Origin: an uncultured Bacteroidota bacterium
Lineage (GTDB): Bacteria; Bacteroidota; Bacteroidia; Bacteroidales; P3
NCBI GenBank assembly: GCA_902784865.1
Contig: CACZWL010000007.1
Location: 40,106 to 104,105 of the forward strand
Reading direction: 5' to 3'
Length of the DNA: 64,000 bases
Of this stretch, positions 9,251-17,031 are shown one piece after another. How positions within the stretch are numbered: the first letter of the stretch is position 1; the number at the start of each line of letters is the position of its first letter. The translations under genes were made by a program, and so were the position numbers. Under the pieces are notes generated by a model. The model worked only from the letters and a program-made list of their open reading frames with translations. It ran no database searches and was not told the origin of the DNA.

Positions 9251-9589
9251 TTACTCGGCCTCGGGCAGGGTGACCTCGACGGGGATGGTCTGTTGCGGGG
9301 TGGGCTGGGCCATCGGGTTGATGTCCGACACCTTCACCTCGGTCTGCATCGGGTCTTCGCCGCGGCCGCTGTGGATCATCATCGTGGCAGCCAGGCTCAG
9401 CACCACCATGATGCCGGCCAGCCACCACGTGGCTTTCTCGAGGAAGTCGGCCGTCTGGCGGGCACCCAGCACCTGCTGCGGCGCCGAGAAGTTGGCCGCC
9501 AGGCCGCCACCTTTCGAGTTCTGTATCAATACCACTCCCGCAAGCAATATGCTGACGATGATAATAAGGATTACGATAACTGTATACAT
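9251..9589 (-). CDS. secG: Preprotein translocase subunit SecG
   Basis: A 112-aa inner-membrane protein. It has two hydrophobic helices (residues 3-23 and 54-73) separated by the SecG signature NSKGGGLAANF. The C-terminal Pro/Gln/Thr-rich tail is an extension seen in Bacteroidota SecG. It is part of the SecYEG channel. It lies between the upstream TPR-like gene (21-nt spacer) and the RecD-like helicase. Confidence 0.94.
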   Translation of the reverse strand: MYTVIVILIIIVSILLAGVVLIQNSKGGGLAANFSAPQQVLGARQTADFLEKATWWLAGIMVVLSLAATMMIHSGRGEDPMQTEVKVSDINPMAQPTPQQTIPVEVTLPEAE

Positions 9590-9610
9590 GCTTAGTTTTT
9601 TATTATTATT

Positions 9611-10318
9611 CTATTTTAACAATGCTTTCAACTTCTTAATTCGGGGTGCAAAAATACTACTTTTTTCGGGATTACGCGCCAATAAATTCTTATAAATCGC
9701 CAGCGCACGGTCGTATTTTCCCTGTTGTTCGAGTATAACTGCAAGTGTTTCAGTGCCCAACGCGATATCCGGCGTCAGACTTTTTTTGTCGTTGAAATCC
9801 ACCAAGGGGGCTCTTTCGGGCGGCGCAACGACCTCCTCTTCAGGCTCCGTTTGCAGAAATTTCGACAGGATGACACTCTTCGGAGCCGTCTTGAACGACA
9901 CCTCCTGGAAGGTGTTGATCTCGTTCAGTATGTCGGTCGCCGGCTCGGCTTCCTTGGGCGTGGCCGCCACGGGCTCGACGGCCTTGGCGGGCGCGGCCAC
10001 CGGCGCAGCGTGCGCGGCAGGGGCGGCGGGCGCGGCAGGGGCTACCGGCTTCGGCGCCGCCGCCTCGGCAGGCAGCGCCTCGGCTTGGCGGGCCGACGAC
10101 ACCATGCCTTCCACTGCCTCGGGGCCACACACCGACAGCCACACCGCACGGCGCTCCTCGGCCGTGTCGTACCCATAGGCACGGTCGGCCATCAGCGCCA
10201 GCGCACTGAGCACCGACGAGTAGGGATACTTGGCAAGCTTAGCCTTCAGCCAGCCCCGCTCCTGCGACGTGAACGCCGCTGGATGCGACACCTTCTTTTC
10301 GAATTCCTTCTTGTCCAT
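9611..10318 (-). CDS. Uncharacterised protein with C-terminal TPR-like segment
   Basis: 235 aa. Residues 1-80 are helical and charged. Residues about 80-135 are an Ala/Pro-rich low-complexity linker. The C-terminal 60 residues (ALGTETLAVILEQQGKYDRA onward) look like one tetratricopeptide repeat followed by a basic tail. Its position directly upstream of secG suggests an envelope or secretion-linked role, but nothing enzymatic is visible. A -7 box lies about 80 nt upstream. Confidence 0.75.
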   Translation of the reverse strand: MDKKEFEKKVSHPAAFTSQERGWLKAKLAKYPYSSVLSALALMADRAYGYDTAEERRAVWLSVCGPEAVEGMVSSARQAEALPAEAAAPKPVAPAAPAAPAAHAAPVAAPAKAVEPVAATPKEAEPATDILNEINTFQEVSFKTAPKSVILSKFLQTEPEEEVVAPPERAPLVDFNDKKSLTPDIALGTETLAVILEQQGKYDRALAIYKNLLARNPEKSSIFAPRIKKLKALLK

Positions 10319-10398
10319 TTCCTTTGCTTCCGTTTCTTCGTTTTCTTAACCCCGGTTAGGGTCCATTTAACAACTTTTCACATTGCAAAATGGAATTG

Positions 10399-10406
10399 CA
10401 AAGGTA
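10399..10406 (-). promoter_or_regulatory. -7 box for the TPR protein-secG-helicase operon
   Basis: Reads TACCTTTG on the minus strand, matching TAnnTTTG. A TTTG occurs only 12 nt upstream, so the -33 element is unclear. Confidence 0.6.
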
Positions 10407-10532
10407 CAAATAATTTTCCAAACAGAATAAAAAGAATTTATTTTACATGATTATATTGCTGACAACCAACACATTGTGACGAAAATATTTTTCTCGGGAA
10501 CATTTTTTCATTTCCATATGGATTTTTTTGTG

Positions 10533-10540
10533 TAATTTTG
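10533..10540 (+). promoter_or_regulatory. -7 box of rpmH
   Basis: TAATTTTG matches TAnnTTTG and ends 24 nt before the rpmH ATG. The upstream region is T-rich with no exact TTTG at 19-21 nt. Confidence 0.65.
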
Positions 10541-10564
10541 CACCTCCAAAATTGAGTAAAAAAG

Positions 10565-10711
10565 ATGAAAAGAACGTTCCAACCTTCACTGAGAAAAAGA
10601 GCAAACAAGCACGGCTTCCGCAAGAGAATGTCCACTGCCAACGGCAGAAAAGTGCTGGCCGCCCGTCGTAGAAAAGGCAGAAAAAGACTGACCGTCTCCG
10701 ACGAGAGATAA
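10565..10711 (+). CDS. rpmH: 50S ribosomal protein L34
   Basis: A 48-aa very basic protein. [18 protein letters not shown] is the L34 signature, followed by [19 protein letters not shown] and a short acidic end (SDER). Length matches L34. It has its own -7 box and a terminator downstream. Confidence 0.97.
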   Translation: MKRTFQPSLRKRANKHGFRKRMSTANGRKVLAARRRKGRKRLTVSDER

Positions 10712-10770
10712 GCAAGTAGACCAACTTGCCCTCCCACTACAATGGAATCTCATACGGCATTGCAAAGGAA

Positions 10771-10799
10771 AAAGAAGTATTGAGGATACTTCTTTTTTT
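10771..10799 (+). terminator. Intrinsic terminator after rpmH
   Basis: Stem GAAGTAT (10774-10780) / ATACTTC (10786-10792), loop TGAGG, extended by A-T pairs and followed by seven T. Confidence 0.9.
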
Positions 10800-10829
10800 G
10801 TTTTACCCCACCCCACCGCCTCACCACCC

Positions 10830-12257
10830 ATGGCAAGAAAGAACAAAGACCTGCCGCTCCTCGAGCGCGTACCCATCACCGCCACCGCCGCCGAAGGCAT
10901 GGCCCTGGCCAAGGTCGACGGCCTCGTCGTCTTCGTCCCCTTCGTCGTCCCCGGCGACGTCGTTGACATACAACTATATAAAAAGAAAAAGAACTACGCC
11001 GAAGGCCGCGCCGTCCACTTCCACACCCTCTCGCCCGACCGCGTCGACGCCCGATGCCCCCACTTCGGCACCTGCGGCGGATGCAAGTGGCAGACCATGA
11101 GCTACCCGGCGCAGCTCGCCGCCAAGCAGCAGCAGGTGCGCGACAACCTGGAACGCCTCGGCAACATCGACTGCTCGCTCATGCGCCCCATCTGCGGCTC
11201 GGAAAACATCTACTACTACCGCAACAAGCTGGAATTCACCTTCTCCAACCGCTCCTGGCTCACCAAGGAACAACTCGCGCAGGACACTCCCCCCCCCCCC
11301 GGCGCCCTCGGCTTCCACATACCGCAACTCTTCGACAAAGTCCTCGACATCAGCCACTGCGCCCTGCAGGCCGACCCCAGCAACGACATACGCCTCGCCG
11401 TCCGCCAGCACGCCCTCGACAACAACCTCGAATTCTACGACATACGCAACCACACCGGCTTCCTGCGCAACCTCGTCGTCCGCAACACCTCCGTCGGTCA
11501 CTGGATGGTCATCGTCATCGTCGCCGAGAACGACCCCGCACGCCTCTTCCCGCTGCTCGACATGCTCCACAGCCGCTTCCCGCAAATCACCTCGCTCCAG
11601 TACATCGTCAACACCAAGATGAACGACTCCTACGGCGACCTCGACGTCGTCACCTACCTGGGCGACAACCATATAGAAGAGCACATGCAGGGCTACGACG
11701 GCAGCCCCGACCTCCGCTTCATCATCAACCCCAAATCCTTCTACCAGACCAACTCCGCCCAAGCCCAACGCCTCTACAGCTTCGTAGCCGAACTCGCTGA
11801 ACTTCAGCCTACTGACACCCTCTACGACCTCTACACCGGCACCGGCACCATAGCCCTCTTCCTGGCCGACAAATGCCGACGCGTCGTCGGCATCGAATAC
11901 GTCGAAGAGGCCATCGCCGACGCACGGCAGAACGCACGCCTCAACGGCTTCGGCAACACAGCCTTCTTCGCCGGCGACATGGCCAAGGTCCTCACCCCCG
12001 AATTCATCGCCGCCAACGGCCACCCCGACGTCGTCGTCACCGACCCACCACGCGCAGGCATGCACGAAAAAGTCGTCGAGCAACTCCTCGCCGCCGCCCC
12101 GCGCAAAATAGTATACGTCAGCTGCAACCCCGCCACACAAGCACGTGACATACAGATGCTTGCATCGCGCTACGACGTCCGCCGCATCCAGCCCGTCGAC
12201 ATGTTCCCACACACCCACCACGTCGAGAACATCGCCGAGCTCATCCTCGCCCGCTGA
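10830..12257 (+). CDS. rlmD: 23S rRNA (uracil-5-)-methyltransferase, RlmD/TrmA family
   Basis: 475 aa. An N-terminal TRAM RNA-binding domain (residues 10-65) is followed by the Fe-S cysteines C76, C82 and C85 (CPHFGTCGGC) with a fourth in SHCALQ. The SAM motif is DLYTGTGTIALF, then DPPRAGMHE, and the catalytic cysteine is in VSCNPAT. It methylates a uracil in 23S rRNA; within this family RlmD and the RumA/TrmFO-like paralogues are hard to separate by eye. Odd feature: a run of 12 C (11289-11300) encodes four prolines and is prone to slippage. Confidence 0.9.
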   Translation: MARKNKDLPLLERVPITATAAEGMALAKVDGLVVFVPFVVPGDVVDIQLYKKKKNYAEGRAVHFHTLSPDRVDARCPHFGTCGGCKWQTMSYPAQLAAKQQQVRDNLERLGNIDCSLMRPICGSENIYYYRNKLEFTFSNRSWLTKEQLAQDTPPPPGALGFHIPQLFDKVLDISHCALQADPSNDIRLAVRQHALDNNLEFYDIRNHTGFLRNLVVRNTSVGHWMVIVIVAENDPARLFPLLDMLHSRFPQITSLQYIVNTKMNDSYGDLDVVTYLGDNHIEEHMQGYDGSPDLRFIINPKSFYQTNSAQAQRLYSFVAELAELQPTDTLYDLYTGTGTIALFLADKCRRVVGIEYVEEAIADARQNARLNGFGNTAFFAGDMAKVLTPEFIAANGHPDVVVTDPPRAGMHEKVVEQLLAAAPRKIVYVSCNPATQARDIQMLASRYDVRRIQPVDMFPHTHHVENIAELILAR

Positions 12258-12777
12258 CCCCTCGGCGAAACTCTCAAAAACAAGGGTCGTTTAACATCTA
12301 TTAACAAACGCCCCTCCGACCCCCTTTTCAGAGACCTACCAGAGTCGAACTTGATACCTACTTGATACCTACAAGATGCTGAAAATCAGCCTCGGCACCC
12401 CTAAAGCACCCTATTGCACTATCATTCAGTCGCTTGCGGCGTTTCCGACACATTCCGGCCCACCCCTCGCAGAGCCATTTTAAACTCTCGAAAACTGCCC
12501 GCCAACTTTCCTAACAAATGTTAAATTAACCATTTTTAACAAATTTACACCCCGAAAACGGAAAGCATCCACACACGCCCCGAAAACCTAAAAAATGCTA
12601 AAAAAAATATTTTTCGCAACAAAACGGCCACATTCTAAAAAAAAGTCTTATCTTTGCATATTGTTCCCGAAGGGCAAAAAAGCCCTTGGAGAAACACAAA
12701 GAATTGTATAACAAACAAATGCGCCGACAACGCAACAATTAAACTGAATAAATAATAATAAAAATACAACTACCAAG
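12258..12777 (+). other. 520-bp intergenic region with repeat copy A and the promoter/leader of the next gene
   Basis: No gene seen. It holds a copy of the dispersed spacer element (about 12338-12420: CTACCAG, two GATACCTAC units, AATCAGCC, CCCTATTGCA), an AT-rich stretch with AAATGTTAAATTAAC near 12517, and a -7 box at 12649. The roughly 120-nt leader contains a hairpin AAGGGC/GCCCTT with an A6 loop at 12670-12687. Confidence 0.7.
12649..12656 (+). promoter_or_regulatory. -7 box of the Cys-repeat T9SS protein gene
   Basis: TATCTTTG matches TAnnTTTG. The leader to the ATG at 12778 is long (about 115 nt). No exact -33 TTTG. Confidence 0.65.
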
Positions 12778-15009
12778 ATGAAAAAAGCATTATTGAGTCT
12801 GTTTCTGACAATCGCATGCGCTTCCATGGCCTTCAGCCAGAACCCTGCAACTGTCAAATTCTCGACCACCGACACCGTGGCTTGCGGAAGCTTCACTTGG
12901 AGCAACGACTCCATCTACACCGCTTCCACCGTCGACACCTACACCTCGGGCGACACCGTCTACGTCCTCAACCTTGTCCTCGAGGCACCCAAAGTCGACA
13001 CCCTCGTCGCCGTGCCCGTCGCCGGCGCCTGCTCCGCACACTCCCTCTGGAACGACAAAGTCTGGGGCTCCGACGGCTTCTACCTCGACACCATCCGCAT
13101 CCCCGGCCAGTGCGACAGCGTCATCAAAGTCCAAGTGACCCTCTCCGGCCTCGACACCCTCGCCGAAGAGACCGCCACCGCCTGCGACTTCTACGTGGCC
13201 TCCTGGGGCGACACCATCCGCGCCACCAACATCGGCACCGACGTCACCTTCACCACCGCCACCTGCCAGCTCCTCGTCAACTCCCTCAACATCACCATCA
13301 AAAACGCCGTCGTCACCCCCACCAAGCAAATCACCGCCGACGGCTGCTCCTACGACTGGAACGGCATCAACATCACCGCCCCCAACGTCGCCTACTACGA
13401 CACACTCCTCGCCGCCAACGGCTGCGATAGCATCATCAGCCTCATGGTCACCGCCTTCTCCGGCAACGCCTACGACACCACCGACCTCGTCGTCTGCGAC
13501 TACTACGTCAACGGCACCGACACCGTCCGCACCACCACCACCCTCACCACCACCACCGAAGTCTCCCCCGGCTGCTTCGACCACGACGTCATCAACCTCA
13601 CCGTCAGATACACCTTCACCGACACCAACGCCACCATCGTCCGCGACACCATCGGCGGTTGCTCACTCTCCTGGTTCGGCAACACCTACGGCCTCAACCA
13701 CATCGGCCAGACCTTCTACGCCTACGACAAGACCACCCTCGGCGAGTGCGACAGCCTCGTGGCCATCCGCCTCACCGCCCTCGACGGCAACAAACACGAC
13801 ACCGTCGAAGTCTCCTACTGCGGCAACAACTACACCTGGAACGGCAACGCCATCCAGGCCACCGGCGAATACACCCACGTCGACAGCACCGCCGCCACCG
13901 CCACCACCCCCAAGTGCTACACCACCCACCACCTCCTCTTCACTCTCACCGACCGCTACGTCGACACCACCCACCGCAACACCGTCAACCGCTGCGGCTC
14001 CTACAAGTTCCCCTTCAACCCCACAGGCAACACCACCTACAACACGGACACCGCCGTCTTCACCACCTCCGGCGTCTACACCGAAGCCCCCGACGGCCGC
14101 CCCCTCATCTCGGTCGACAACGCCACCAAGTGCGCCACCCACTACACCCTCACCGTCAACGTCATCCCCATCTCACAGAACGGCACCTACGAGGTTGAAA
14201 CCACCGCCTGCGACTCCTACGACTTCCGCTTCTTCGGATCCAACGTCATCAACCACAGCGTCGACACCACCATCTTCGTCCAGCGCCGCACCAACAACAG
14301 CTGCTTCGACTCCACCGGCCACCTCAAACTCACCATCAACCGCCGCTCCTACGCCGACTACAACGTCGACACCTGCGACTCCTACACCTGGACCGGCTTC
14401 ACCAACACCACCTACACTGCCTCCACCGTCGACTCACTCCGCCTCACCAACCAGAAGAACTCCGTCGGATGCGACTCCATCGGCCGCCTCAACCTCGTCA
14501 TCAACACCACCCCTGAGGTCGTCATCGAAGGCTCCTGGAACCTCGAGACCAGCGCCAATGGCGACGGCACCGCCCACCTCGTCGCCGTCTGCGAAGAAGA
14601 AGGCGTCACCTACGCCTGGTTCCTCGGCACCGAGACCACTCCCGCCTCCACCTCCGAGACCCTCGACGCCAACGTCACCTCCAACACCGACGTCCGCCTC
14701 GAGACCACCAGCCTCAACGGCTGCGTAGCCAAGAACTGGATCACCATCACCCTCGGCATCGAAGGCTCCGACGACATCAACGTCAGCATCTACCCCAACC
14801 CCGCCTCGCGCTACATCAACATCGAGAGCGCTGAAGGCCTCCGCGACGTCGTCATCTACAACGCCATCGGCCAGCAGGTCATCAACCGCACCATCGGCGC
14901 CAACATGACCACCCTCGACCTCGGCAACCTAGCCTCCGGCAACTACACCATGCGTATCACCGCCCTCAACGGCGAGCAGACCACCCGCAAATTCATTGTC
15001 AACAAATAA
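12778..15009 (+). CDS. Secreted Cys-repeat protein with T9SS type A sorting domain
   Basis: 743 aa. The signal peptide is residues 1-20 (MKKALLSLFLTIACASMAFS). The body is made of about ten units of roughly 40-70 residues, each opening with a Cys followed by an aromatic/Trp block (CGSFTWS, CSYDWNG, CDSYTWTG) and closing with a second Cys (GCDSI, ECDSL) and a beta strand. This suggests tandem Ig-like domains each with one disulfide. The C-terminal 75 residues (SIYPNPASRYINIES onward, ending FIVNK) are a type A sorting domain for T9SS secretion and surface anchoring. Composition is Thr/Asp-rich. Adhesin or surface-matrix function is inferred only. Confidence 0.88.
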   Translation: MKKALLSLFLTIACASMAFSQNPATVKFSTTDTVACGSFTWSNDSIYTASTVDTYTSGDTVYVLNLVLEAPKVDTLVAVPVAGACSAHSLWNDKVWGSDGFYLDTIRIPGQCDSVIKVQVTLSGLDTLAEETATACDFYVASWGDTIRATNIGTDVTFTTATCQLLVNSLNITIKNAVVTPTKQITADGCSYDWNGINITAPNVAYYDTLLAANGCDSIISLMVTAFSGNAYDTTDLVVCDYYVNGTDTVRTTTTLTTTTEVSPGCFDHDVINLTVRYTFTDTNATIVRDTIGGCSLSWFGNTYGLNHIGQTFYAYDKTTLGECDSLVAIRLTALDGNKHDTVEVSYCGNNYTWNGNAIQATGEYTHVDSTAATATTPKCYTTHHLLFTLTDRYVDTTHRNTVNRCGSYKFPFNPTGNTTYNTDTAVFTTSGVYTEAPDGRPLISVDNATKCATHYTLTVNVIPISQNGTYEVETTACDSYDFRFFGSNVINHSVDTTIFVQRRTNNSCFDSTGHLKLTINRRSYADYNVDTCDSYTWTGFTNTTYTASTVDSLRLTNQKNSVGCDSIGRLNLVINTTPEVVIEGSWNLETSANGDGTAHLVAVCEEEGVTYAWFLGTETTPASTSETLDANVTSNTDVRLETTSLNGCVAKNWITITLGIEGSDDINVSIYPNPASRYINIESAEGLRDVVIYNAIGQQVINRTIGANMTTLDLGNLASGNYTMRITALNGEQTTRKFIVNK

Positions 15010-15011
15010 TA

Positions 15012-16052
15012 ATGAAGATACAATGTAAAAACAAAAGCGTTCGGCGCCGTGGCGCCGGACGCTTTTTCATAGCCCTTGCCGCAGTGCTGCCGCTCGGCGC
15101 CTGCCACCGTGCCGAACCAATGCGCATGGCCGGCGAAGCCCAAGGCACCTACTACAGCATCGCCTACTACGACAAAGAGCGGCGCGACCTGCAGCCACAG
15201 GTCGACTCGCTGCTCGAAGCCTTCGACCGCTCGGTGTCGCTATGGGTCGACTCGTCGCTGCTGCGCCGCATCAACGCCAACGAGACCGACTCGGTCGACG
15301 ATATCATCGCCTCCCTCCTCCCGCGATCGAAAGAGATACAAAGCTACACAGACGGAGCCTTCGACGTGCGCATCGGGCGCGTGGTGCAGGTGTGGGGCTT
15401 CAGTTTCCGCCAACGCGAAGAGCCCGACAGCACCACACTGGCTGCCCTGCTTGAGGCCGCACGCGGCGGAGTGAACATAGGGTTCGACGGACGGATGTCG
15501 AAAGAGAACCCGGCTACCGAACTCGACTTCAACGCCATCGCGCAAGGCTACGCCGTAGACCTTCTGGCAGCGATGTTCGACAGCCTGGGCATCGCCAGCT
15601 ACCTGATCGACGTTGGCGGCGAGGTTACAGCCCGCGGAAGCAAACCCGACGGAAGCCCCTGGCGCGTAGGCATCGAGCGCCCCTCTGAAGACCGCTACAG
15701 CGCCCCAATCGTGCAAACCTCCATTGCCCTCACCGATGCCTCTGTGGTGACCTCCGGCAACTACCGAAAATACTATGAGCGCGACGGGGTGAAATACTCC
15801 CACACCATCGACCCGGCAACAGGGCGTCCGGTGCAACACTCGCTGCTCAGCGTTTCGGTGGTGGAAAAAGAGTGCTGGCTGGCCGATGCCATGTGCACTG
15901 CCTATATGGTCATGGGTATCGACAAAGCCCGCCGCTTTATCGCCAACCACCCCGGTGGAAAAGGCACCGATGCCGTCTTCTTCATCTACGACTCGTGCGG
16001 CACACTGTGCACCTATGCCACCCCCGCATTCAAGCAATTAAACATCAAGTAA
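15012..16052 (+). CDS. apbE: FAD:protein FMN transferase (ApbE), lipoprotein
   Basis: 346 aa. The N terminus is basic, then hydrophobic, with lipobox LPLGAC, so it is exported and lipidated. The body contains ApbE motifs: GTYYSIAYYD, the Asp/Gly-rich LIDVGGEV, ITLTD-like IALTDASVVTSGNY, and HTIDPATGRP. It flavinylates Thr residues in Rnf/Nqr-type proteins. The start at 15012 is the only ATG that retains the signal peptide; the next ATG (15120) would remove it. The preceding gene's terminator therefore overlaps the signal-peptide codons. Confidence 0.92.
   Translation: MKIQCKNKSVRRRGAGRFFIALAAVLPLGACHRAEPMRMAGEAQGTYYSIAYYDKERRDLQPQVDSLLEAFDRSVSLWVDSSLLRRINANETDSVDDIIASLLPRSKEIQSYTDGAFDVRIGRVVQVWGFSFRQREEPDSTTLAALLEAARGGVNIGFDGRMSKENPATELDFNAIAQGYAVDLLAAMFDSLGIASYLIDVGGEVTARGSKPDGSPWRVGIERPSEDRYSAPIVQTSIALTDASVVTSGNYRKYYERDGVKYSHTIDPATGRPVQHSLLSVSVVEKECWLADAMCTAYMVMGIDKARRFIANHPGGKGTDAVFFIYDSCGTLCTYATPAFKQLNIK
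15033..15067 (+). terminator. Intrinsic terminator lying inside the start of apbE
   Basis: Twelve-bp stem with one G-U pair (15037-15048 with 15051-15062), preceded by AAAA and followed by TTTTT. It sits 24-58 nt after the stop of the T9SS gene, where a terminator is expected, but within codons 8-19 of apbE. Confidence 0.8.
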
Positions 16053-16060
16053 ATACACAC

Positions 16061-16924
16061 ATGAAATCAATGACAGGCTACGCCAAGGTCCAGTCCACCT
16101 TCGGCAACCACAAACTCAACATCGAAATCAAGACCCTCAACAGCAAGCAGCTCGACCTCATCGTCAAAGTGCCCCACCGCTACCGTGGCAAAGAGCTGGA
16201 GATACGCACACTCCTGAGCCGCCTCGAACGCGGCAAGGTAGAGTGCCTGCTCACCGAAGAGAGCACCGCCACCGAGAGCGCCCTCAACACCGAACTGCTC
16301 ACACAGCGCTACAACGCCTTGCGCCAGCAGGCTCAGGTCCTCGGCGCCTCCGACGCCAACCTGCTCAGCAGCCTGGCCCTCATGCCCGACCTCTGGGCAA
16401 GCGCCTCGGCATCGGCCGATGTCGAAGACGACGAGTGGCAGCAGACCGCCGCCGACCTCCAGCGCGCCATCGACCTCGCCGACCAGTTCCGCAAGCACGA
16501 GGGAGACGTCCTGGAGCAGGACTTCCACAAGCACGTCAACCTCATCGAGGCCTACCTCAACGAGATACCCTCCCTCGAAGGCGAGCGCATCGAGACCGCC
16601 AAAGACCGCATCAAACGCTTCATGGCCGAGGCCGCCATCAAAGAGGTCGACACCAACCGCTTCGAGCAGGAGCTCATCTACTACCTCGAAAAGCTCGACA
16701 TCACCGAAGAAAAGGTGCGCCTACAGAAGCACATCGACTACTTCCGCCAGACCATGGCCACCGAGGAGAACTGCGGCAAGAAGCTGGGCTTCGTGGCGCA
16801 GGAGATGGGGCGCGAAATCAACACCACCGGCTCCAAGGCCAACCACGCCGACATACAGAAGCTGGTGGTCGGCATGAAGGACGAGCTGGAGAAAATCAAA
16901 GAGCAGCTCGGCAATGTGCTCTAG
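16061..16924 (+). CDS. yicC: YicC family endoribonuclease-like protein
   Basis: 287 aa, standard for YicC. It begins MKSMTGYAK, the family signature, and ends with the DUF1732 block (TEEKVRLQKHIDYF, EENCGKKLGF, EMGREINTTGSKA). The family is a stress-related RNase. The ATG at 16061 is chosen because the frame's upstream extension lies over apbE and lacks similarity. It starts 8 nt after the apbE stop and is convergent with the large T9SS gene on the other strand. Confidence 0.93.
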   Translation: MKSMTGYAKVQSTFGNHKLNIEIKTLNSKQLDLIVKVPHRYRGKELEIRTLLSRLERGKVECLLTEESTATESALNTELLTQRYNALRQQAQVLGASDANLLSSLALMPDLWASASASADVEDDEWQQTAADLQRAIDLADQFRKHEGDVLEQDFHKHVNLIEAYLNEIPSLEGERIETAKDRIKRFMAEAAIKEVDTNRFEQELIYYLEKLDITEEKVRLQKHIDYFRQTMATEENCGKKLGFVAQEMGREINTTGSKANHADIQKLVVGMKDELEKIKEQLGNVL

Positions 16925-16931
16925 GGGGGGG

Positions 16932-16976
16932 CTAGAAAATCTAGAAATTCTAGAAATTCTAGAAATTCTAGAAAAA
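16932..16976. repeat. CTAGAAATT nonamer tandem array
   Basis: Five 9-nt units beginning CTAGAAA (the last degenerates into poly-A), directly after the yicC stop and before the terminator. Related in pattern to the AAATCCTAGG arrays elsewhere in the window. Confidence 0.85.
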
Positions 16977-16978
16977 AA

Positions 16979-17008
16979 AAGAAGGCAGCCGAATGGCTGC
17001 CTTCTTTT
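16979..17008. terminator. Bidirectional intrinsic terminator between yicC and the T9SS gene
   Basis: Stem AAGAAGGCAGCC/GGCTGCCTTCTT with GAAT loop. It has A-run and T-run on either side, so it serves both convergent genes. Confidence 0.9.
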
Positions 17009-17031
17009 GGTTTATGCTTCTAGCGGGAAAC

